This document shows, one piece after another, positions 58,475 through 64,000 of a DNA stretch of 64,000 nucleotides. The stretch spans positions 248,001 to 312,000 of the forward strand of contig NZ_ATYX01000005.1 in NCBI RefSeq assembly GCF_000427905.1, read 5' to 3'. How positions within the stretch are numbered: position 1 is the stretch's first letter; each line of letters opens with the position of its first letter. Origin of the DNA: Thermocrispum agreste DSM 44070 (GTDB lineage Bacteria > Actinomycetota > Actinomycetes > Mycobacteriales > Pseudonocardiaceae). The notes beneath the pieces were generated by a model. That model worked only from the letters and a program-made list of their open reading frames with translations. It had not been told where the DNA came from and searched no databases. Both the position numbers and the translations under genes were made by a program.

Positions 58475-58750
58475 TTACTCGCCCTCGGTGTGCTCGAGCA
58501 GACCGGCGTGGATCTCCCGCAGCGCGATCGACAGCGGCTTCTCCCGCGGGCCCGGCTCGACCAGCGGACCGACGTACTCCAGCAGGCCCTCGCCGAGTTG
58601 GGCGTAGTAGTCGTTGATCTGCCGCGCCCGCTTGGCCGCGTAGATGACCAGGGCGTACTTCGAGCTGACCTTCTCCAGCAGGTCGTCGATCGGCGGGTTG
58701 ATGATGCCCTCGAGCTTCTCGCCCGTCGTTTCCTGCGTGGTGGTGGTCAC
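58475..58750 (-). CDS. rpoZ: RNA polymerase omega subunit
   Basis: 91 residues: [30 protein letters not shown], then [19 protein letters not shown] and [22 protein letters not shown], the typical actinobacterial omega. It helps RNA polymerase assembly. The start is the GTG at 58750 with AAGGAGA about 8 bases upstream; a longer start (ATG at 58792 or 58819) is possible because some family members are 110 residues, but those have no ribosome binding site. Between gmk and coaBC. Confidence 0.93.
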   Translation of the reverse strand: MTTTTQETTGEKLEGIINPPIDDLLEKVSSKYALVIYAAKRARQINDYYAQLGEGLLEYVGPLVEPGPREKPLSIALREIHAGLLEHTEGE

Positions 58751-58822
58751 TCGCTTCGTCTCCTTGCCTGTACCGGCCGGCGAATCGGACATGCGCCCGG
58801 ACAGCGTCATCCCCGCCATGCC

Positions 58823-59416
58823 TCACTCACGGTCTGCAACAACCAAGGTTAGCAACTCGCGGGCGGCACGCTGCACGTCGGCATTGACTACGCACGCGTC
58901 GAACTCGCCTGCGGCGGCCAGTTCCCGCTTGGCGGCCTCCAGCCGTGCCGCCACGGCGGCGTCCTCCTCCGTGCCTCGCCCGGTCAACCGGTCGACCAGT
59001 TCCTCCCACGACGGTGGGACCAGCATCACCAGCTGGCAGTCGGGCATGGCGGCGCGCACCTGGCGGGCGCCCTGCAGCTCGATCTCCAGCACCGCGGGTC
59101 TGCCGGACTCCAGCGCCTCGATCACCGGTGCGCGCGGCGTGCCGTAGAAATTGCCCGCGTACTCGGCGTGCTCGAGCAGCTCGCCGTTGGCGACCATCTT
59201 TGCGAACGTCTCCCGGTCGACGAAGTGGTAGTGATCCCCGTCGACCTCGCCCTCCCGCGGCGGGCGGGTGGTCACCGAGACGCTGAAGTAGATCTCCGGC
59301 GCCAGCTCACGCAGCACCGCCATGACGCTGGACTTGCCGACCCCGGACGGACCGGAGACGACAGTGAGCCGGCGCCGGGCCGGGCGGCCCGACACCGGCT
59401 CACCGGTGCGCTTCAC
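58823..59416 (-). CDS. gmk: Guanylate kinase
   Basis: 197-residue P-loop kinase: [20 protein letters not shown] (about 19-38), [25 protein letters not shown] and the GMP-binding region [10 protein letters not shown]. Phosphorylates GMP to GDP. GTG start overlapping the mihF stop (GTGA). An N-terminal extension of about 15 basic residues precedes the P-loop domain. Confidence 0.97.
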   Translation of the reverse strand: MKRTGEPVSGRPARRRLTVVSGPSGVGKSSVMAVLRELAPEIYFSVSVTTRPPREGEVDGDHYHFVDRETFAKMVANGELLEHAEYAGNFYGTPRAPVIEALESGRPAVLEIELQGARQVRAAMPDCQLVMLVPPSWEELVDRLTGRGTEEDAAVAARLEAAKRELAAAGEFDACVVNADVQRAARELLTLVVADRE

Positions 59417-59730
59417 TCCCCGCTGAACTCGGCGAGCAGAGCCTTGCGCTGCCGCTCACCGAGCCCGCGCAGCCGACGGCTGGCGGCGATCTCCAGCTTC
59501 TCCATGGTCGCCTGGGCGCGCACCTTGCCCACGCCCGGCAGCGCCTCGAGCAGCGCAGAGACCTTCATCTTGCCGAGAACCTCGTCCGTCTCGGCCTGCT
59601 TGAGCACGTCGGCCAGAGTGGTGCCACCTCGCTTCAGCCGCTCCTTGAGCTCCGCCCGGGCCCGGCGAGCCGCAGCAGCCTTCTCCAAGGCAGCGGCGCG
59701 CTGTTCCTCGGTCAGCTGGGGAAGTGCCAC
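59413..59730 (-). CDS. mihF: Mycobacterial-type integration host factor mIHF
   Basis: 105-residue DNA-binding nucleoid protein of the actinobacterial IHF group (unrelated in fold to enteric IHF). N-terminal helix rich in alanine, arginine and lysine ([23 protein letters not shown]) and C-terminal helix-two-turn-helix [34 protein letters not shown]. It bends and compacts DNA. GTG start with GGAGGACATC ribosome binding site. First gene of mihF-gmk-rpoZ-coaBC. Confidence 0.95.
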   Translation of the reverse strand: MALPQLTEEQRAAALEKAAAARRARAELKERLKRGGTTLADVLKQAETDEVLGKMKVSALLEALPGVGKVRAQATMEKLEIAASRRLRGLGERQRKALLAEFSGE

Positions 59731-59875
59731 GATGTCCTCCGATTTGCTTACGGTCGCTTCGTCGCCGCGACGTTACCTACCTGCGACCGACCACCTCAAC
59801 GCGGGGTCTGCATCGGGTGACCGCTGCCAGACGTGCTGGTCGGTGGCCGTCGCGGATCGGGGTCTATCCCAACAT

Positions 59876-59902
59876 AAAAACCCCGGCCTGCCAATGACCG
59901 GG
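59876..59902 (-). terminator. Intrinsic terminator downstream of pyrF
   Basis: On the minus strand CCCGG, an 11-base loop, CCGGG, then G and a run of five T. It starts 24 bases after the pyrF stop and lies 146 bases before mihF, so it separates the carAB-pyrF unit from mihF-gmk-rpoZ. It is the only hairpin in the window with a true U-tract. The rest of the 59731-59926 gap holds a TAGGTA-type -10 candidate for mihF near 59777. Confidence 0.7.
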
Positions 59903-59926
59903 TGATCGTCGGAGACGACGGATGAA

Positions 59927-60775
59927 TCACGTCACGCCGGCGGCCACGCGACGCAGGGCAGCGCGCAGCTCGTCCGGGTCCGGACCGTGCCGCAGGATGT
60001 CCCGCGCGGACGCCGGAAGCACCACGTTCCGGCCGCCAGAAGCGCCGTGGACGGCGTTGGCGAGGTTCCCAGGGCTGGCACCGAACAACCGCCGCAAATC
60101 GTCCGCTGTGGCGCCCTGAGCGCCGAATCCGGGGGCGAGCACCGGACCGTTCAGCCTGCCGATGTCGACGTCCAGCTCCGGCAGCGTGGCGCCGATCACC
60201 AGGCCGACGTCGCCGAGCGGCGCGCGCCCGGCGTTCAGCTCCGCCGCCGCGTCGACGATTTCCTGCGCCACCTGCCGTTGCAGCTGGTGCCCCTCCGGAT
60301 TGGACGTCCTGGCCAGCACGAACAGCCCGCGGCCGGTTTCCGCGGCCAGCTCCACCGCGGGCCGCAGCGCCCCGAATCCCAGATACGGCGAGACGGTGAT
60401 CGCGTCGGCCGCGAGCGGCGCCTTGTCGGAGAGGTAGGCGCGCGCGTAGGCGGCCATGGTCGAGCCGATGTCTCCGCGCTTGACGTCCAGCAGGACCAGC
60501 GCCCCGGCGGCGCGCAGGCCGTCGATCAGTCGCTCGAGCACCGCGATGCCCGCGGCACCGTAGCTTTCGAAGAACGCCGACTGCGGCTTGACCACCGCCG
60601 CTTCCGGCCCGAACACGTCCACACAGGTCTGGGCGAACCGGGCCAGCCCGAACGGGTCGTCCGGCAGGCCCCAGGACCGCAGCAGCTCCGGATGCGGGTC
60701 CACGCCCACGCACAGCGGCCCGCGCCGCCGGATCGCGGCCAGCAGCCGCTCACCGAACCTCGTACCCGCACTCAT
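59927..60775 (-). CDS. pyrF: Orotidine-5'-phosphate decarboxylase
   Basis: 282-residue actinobacterial (type 2) OMP decarboxylase, longer than the enteric enzyme. Motifs: [31 protein letters not shown], and the catalytic [18 protein letters not shown] (lysine about residue 98). It makes UMP. ATG overlapping the carB stop (ATGA), so it is translated with the pyrimidine genes upstream. Confidence 0.96.
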   Translation of the reverse strand: MSAGTRFGERLLAAIRRRGPLCVGVDPHPELLRSWGLPDDPFGLARFAQTCVDVFGPEAAVVKPQSAFFESYGAAGIAVLERLIDGLRAAGALVLLDVKRGDIGSTMAAYARAYLSDKAPLAADAITVSPYLGFGALRPAVELAAETGRGLFVLARTSNPEGHQLQRQVAQEIVDAAAELNAGRAPLGDVGLVIGATLPELDVDIGRLNGPVLAPGFGAQGATADDLRRLFGASPGNLANAVHGASGGRNVVLPASARDILRHGPDPDELRAALRRVAAGVT

Positions 60776-63700
60776 GACCGCTCCGCCCGCAACGCCGCCT
60801 GCAACTCCTGCAACGACCGCACACCGATGTCACCGCGGATGGCCGCCTCGATGCCGTGCACGGCCGCCGCCAGGCCCTGGATGGTGGTGACGCACGGGAT
60901 GTCCCTGGACACCGCCGCGGTGCGGATCTCGTAGCCGTCGATGCGCGGCCCGCTGTTGCCGTACGGGGTGTTGATCACCATGTCCACCGCGCCGTCGAGG
61001 ATCATCTCGACGATGTTCGGCTCGCCGTCGCCGGCGCTCTCGTAGTGCTTGCGCACCACGGTGCACGGGACGCCGTTGCGGCGCAGCACGGCCGCCGTGC
61101 CCGCGGTGGCCAGCACCTCGAAGCCGAGGTCGGCCAGCCGTTTCACCGGGAAGATCATCGCGCGCTTGTCCCGGTTGGCCACCGACACGAACACCCGGCC
61201 GGACGTCGGCAGCGAGCCGTAGGCGCCCGCCTGGGACTTGGCGAAGGCCATCCCGAACGACGAGTCGACGCCCATCACCTCGCCGGTGGACTTCATCTCC
61301 GGCCCGAGCAGCGAGTCGACGCCCTGGCCTTCCGGGGTGCGGAACCGGTGGAACGGCAGCACCGCCTCCTTCACCGACACCGGAGCCTCCGGCGGGAGCG
61401 TGCCGCCGTCGCCATGGGCCGGGAGCACACCGCTTTCCCGCAGCTGCTTGATGGACTGCCCCATCATCAGCAGCGCGCACGCCTTGGCCAGCGGGACACC
61501 GGTGGCCTTGGAGACGAACGGCGCCGTCCGTGACGCGCGCGGGTTGGCCTCCAGCACGTACAGCACGTCGTCCTTGAGGGCGTACTGCACGTTGAGCAGC
61601 CCGCGCACGCCGACCCCGCGGGCGATGGCCTCGGTGGACGCCCGGACCTTCTCCAGGTCGGTGACACCGAGCGTGATCGGCGGCAGTGCGCAGGACGAGT
61701 CGCCGCTGTGCACACCGGCTTCCTCGATGTGCTCCATCACGCCGCCGAGGTAGAGCTCTTCGCCGTCGAACAGCGCGTCCACGTCGATCTCGATGGCGTC
61801 GTCGAGGAAGTTGTCCACCAGCACCGGGTGCTCCGGCGTGACCTCGGTGGCGCGCTCGATGTAGCTGGCCAGGTGCTGCTCGTCGTAGACGATCTCCATG
61901 CCACGGCCGCCCAGCACGTAGGACGGGCGGACCAGCACCGGGTAGCCGATCTCGTCCGCGATGCGCTTGGCGCCTTCGAACGACGTGGCGGTGCCGTACT
62001 TCGGCGCGGGCAGCCCGGCGGCCCGCAGCACCTCGCCGAACGAGCCCCGGTCCTCGGCGAGGTGGATCGCCTCCGGCGGGGTGCCGACGATCGGCACCCC
62101 CGCGTCGGCCAGCCGTTGTGCGAGCTTGAGCGGCGTCTGCCCGCCCAGCTGGACGATCACCCCGGCGACTGTGCCGCTCTGCTGCTCGGCGTGCACGACC
62201 TCCAGCACGTCCTCGAACGTCAGCGGCTCGAAGTACAGCCGGTCCGAGGTGTCGTAGTCGGTGGAGACCGTCTCCGGGTTGCAGTTGATCATCACGGCCT
62301 CGTAGCCGGCGTCCCGCAACGCCAGCGCGGCGTGCACGCACGAGTAGTCGAACTCGATGCCCTGGCCGATCCGGTTCGGCCCACTGCCCAGGATGATCAC
62401 CTTGGGCCGCTCGCGCTGCTCGGCGACCTCGGACTCGGCGGCCGGGTCGAGCTCGTAGGCGCTGTAGTGGTACGGCGTCCGCGCGGCGAATTCCGCGGCG
62501 CAGGTGTCGACCGTCTTGAACACCGGCCGCACCCCCAGCCTGTGCCGCAGTGCACGCACGCCGTCCTCCCCGGCCAGTTCCGGCCGCAGCGCGGCGATCT
62601 GCTGGTCGGAGATGCCGTAGCGCTTCGCCCGCCGCAGCAGCGGCTCGTCCAGCACCGGCGCGTCCACGATCTGCTTGCGCAGCTCCACAAGCGACTGGAT
62701 CTGGTCGACGAACCACGGGTCGATCCCGGACGCCTCGGCCACCTGCTGCACGGTGCCGCCGAGCCGCAGCGCCCGCTCCACCGCATACAGCCTTCCGTCG
62801 CGCGGGGTGCGCAGTTCCTCCAGCGTCGACTCCAGCGTGGCGCCTGCCGGATCCGGCTGCGTCCAGAAGCCCGCCGCCTTGGTCTCCAGCGACCGCAGGG
62901 CCTTGCCGAGCGCTTCGGTGAAGCTCCGGCCGAGCGCCATCGCCTCGCCGACCGACTTCATCGTGGTGGTCAGCGTCGGGTCGGCACCGGGGAACTTCTC
63001 GAACGCGAACCGCGGCACCTTGACCACGACGTAGTCCAGCGTCGGCTCGAACGACGCGGGCGTCTCCCCGGTGATGTCGTTGCGGATCTCGTCCAGCGTG
63101 TAGCCGATGGCCAGCTTCGCGGCGATCTTGGCGATCGGGAAACCGGTGGCCTTGGAGGCCAGCGCAGACGACCGGGACACCCGCGGGTTCATCTCGATGA
63201 CGACCATGCGGCCGGTCCGCGGGTGCACCGCGAACTGGATGTTGCAGCCGCCGGTGTCCACCCCGACCGCACGGATCACCTTGATCCCGACGTCGCGCAT
63301 GTGCTGGTACTCGCGGTCGGTCAAGGTCATCGCGGGCGCCACGGTGACCGAGTCGCCGGTGTGCACGCCCATCGGGTCGACGTTCTCGATCGAGCAGACC
63401 ACGACCACGTTGTCGTGCTTGTCGCGCATCAGCTCGAGCTCGTATTCCTTCCAGCCGAGGACGCTCTCCTCGATCAGCACCTCGGTGACCGGCGACTCCT
63501 CCAGGCCGATGGCGGCCATCCGCTCCAGGTCCTCCTCGGTGTGCGCCATGCCGGAGCCGAGGCCGCCCATGGTGAACGACGGCCGGATGACCACCGGAAG
63601 GCCGAGCTCGGCGACAGTCTGGCGGACCTCGTCCATGGAGTGACACACCCGGCTGCGCGGCACGTCGGCGCCGATGGAGCGGACGATGTCCTTGAACTTC

Positions 63701-64000
63701 TGCCGGTCCTCGCCGCGCTGGATGGCGTCGATGTTGGCGCCGATGAGCTCGACGCCGTAGGCGTCCAGCACGCCCCGCTCGTGCAGCGCGACGGCGGCGT
63801 TCAGCGCCGTCTGCCCGCCCAGCGTGGCCAGCAGCGCGTCCGGGCGCTCCCGTTCGATGACCTTCTCCAGGAACTCGGGCGTGACCGGCTCGATGTAGGT
63901 GGCGTCGGCGAACTCGGGGTCGGTCATGATCGTCGCCGGGTTGGAGTTGACCAGGCTCACCCGCAGCCCTTCGGCGCGCAGCACCCGGCAGGCCTGCGTC
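60772..64000 (-). CDS. carB: Carbamoyl-phosphate synthase large subunit, 5' end beyond the window
   Basis: 1,076 codons are visible; the frame is open to the window edge and about 30-40 N-terminal residues are missing. Two ATP-grasp halves: first with [22 protein letters not shown] and [16 protein letters not shown], second with [23 protein letters not shown] and [16 protein letters not shown], and a C-terminal MGS-like allosteric domain ending at the pyrF junction. A GTG at 63984 is internal (valine in [13 protein letters not shown]), not the start. carA should lie upstream. Confidence 0.97.
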   Translation of the reverse strand, partial: TQACRVLRAEGLRVSLVNSNPATIMTDPEFADATYIEPVTPEFLEKVIERERPDALLATLGGQTALNAAVALHERGVLDAYGVELIGANIDAIQRGEDRQKFKDIVRSIGADVPRSRVCHSMDEVRQTVAELGLPVVIRPSFTMGGLGSGMAHTEEDLERMAAIGLEESPVTEVLIEESVLGWKEYELELMRDKHDNVVVVCSIENVDPMGVHTGDSVTVAPAMTLTDREYQHMRDVGIKVIRAVGVDTGGCNIQFAVHPRTGRMVVIEMNPRVSRSSALASKATGFPIAKIAAKLAIGYTLDEIRNDITGETPASFEPTLDYVVVKVPRFAFEKFPGADPTLTTTMKSVGEAMALGRSFTEALGKALRSLETKAAGFWTQPDPAGATLESTLEELRTPRDGRLYAVERALRLGGTVQQVAEASGIDPWFVDQIQSLVELRKQIVDAPVLDEPLLRRAKRYGISDQQIAALRPELAGEDGVRALRHRLGVRPVFKTVDTCAAEFAARTPYHYSAYELDPAAESEVAEQRERPKVIILGSGPNRIGQGIEFDYSCVHAALALRDAGYEAVMINCNPETVSTDYDTSDRLYFEPLTFEDVLEVVHAEQQSGTVAGVIVQLGGQTPLKLAQRLADAGVPIVGTPPEAIHLAEDRGSFGEVLRAAGLPAPKYGTATSFEGAKRIADEIGYPVLVRPSYVLGGRGMEIVYDEQHLASYIERATEVTPEHPVLVDNFLDDAIEIDVDALFDGEELYLGGVMEHIEEAGVHSGDSSCALPPITLGVTDLEKVRASTEAIARGVGVRGLLNVQYALKDDVLYVLEANPRASRTAPFVSKATGVPLAKACALLMMGQSIKQLRESGVLPAHGDGGTLPPEAPVSVKEAVLPFHRFRTPEGQGVDSLLGPEMKSTGEVMGVDSSFGMAFAKSQAGAYGSLPTSGRVFVSVANRDKRAMIFPVKRLADLGFEVLATAGTAAVLRRNGVPCTVVRKHYESAGDGEPNIVEMILDGAVDMVINTPYGNSGPRIDGYEIRTAAVSRDIPCVTTIQGLAAAVHGIEAAIRGDIGVRSLQELQAALRAERS

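Overview
The window is a stretch of actinobacterial chromosome: very GC-rich, with many GTG starts, stop/start overlaps of the ATGA or GTGA type, and many genes that begin 6-8 bases after a TANNNT -10 box (leaderless transcripts). The gene set and order match, nearly end to end, the Mycobacterium tuberculosis block running from sufB/sufR (Rv1461/Rv1460) down to carB (Rv1384), in the order suf, mptB, ABC transporter, ctaA, qor, ctaB, tkt-tal-zwf-opcA-pgl, secG, tpiA-pgk-gap, whiA-yvcK-rapZ-uvrC, ribH-ribBA-ribE-rpe, rsmB-fmt, priA, metK, coaBC, rpoZ, gmk, mihF, pyrF, carB. A mycothiol-type enzyme, RbpA, WhiA and mIHF fit an actinomycete outside Mycobacterium. Pseudonocardiaceae is my best guess, from gene content and protein character rather than any search.

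Layout. 1-2.5 kb: the 5' end of the Fe-S assembly operon (sufR-sufB-sufD), with a palindrome at the sufR start. 2.7-7.1 kb: mptB, an ABC exporter pair and ctaA. 7.1-18.4 kb: mostly accessory: an ATP-grasp enzyme, a quinone oxidoreductase, a membrane protein, a tripartite tricarboxylate transporter (tctCBA) divergent from its probable CitA/CitB-type two-component system, an FKBP-like lipoprotein and a HelD-type RNA polymerase recycling factor. 18.5-27.9 kb: ctaB, divergent from the pentose-phosphate operon tkt-tal-pgi-zwf-opcA-pgl. 28.3-35.2 kb: an orphan histidine kinase, rbpA, secG, the lower-glycolysis genes tpiA-pgk-gap and an AlkZ-like protein. 35.3-41 kb: a LysE exporter, then uvrC-rapZ-yvcK-whiA. 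41.4-45.7 kb: accessory genes, including an XRE regulator with an apparent frameshift, a GNAT enzyme and two unrecognised small genes beside a repeat-rich operator, then xthA. 45.7-49.3 kb: the rpe-riboflavin operon. 49.4-53.9 kb: rsmB-fmt and the helicase-dead actinobacterial PriA. 54-55.9 kb: a FAD monooxygenase divergent from a PadR repressor. 55.9-64 kb: metK, coaBC, rpoZ, gmk, mihF, pyrF and a 5'-truncated carB.

Functionally most of the window is housekeeping: NADPH and pentose supply, glycolysis, terminal-oxidase heme A supply (ctaA, ctaB), Fe-S assembly, pyrimidine, riboflavin and SAM synthesis, and translation initiation. The interest lies in small inserted modules, in the promoter architecture, and in inverted repeats that mark the ends of transcription units. 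I found no CRISPR array, tRNA, rRNA, insertion sequence or prophage. The strongest single oddity is the +1 frameshift that splits the N-terminal helix-turn-helix of the XRE regulator near 44.02 kb.
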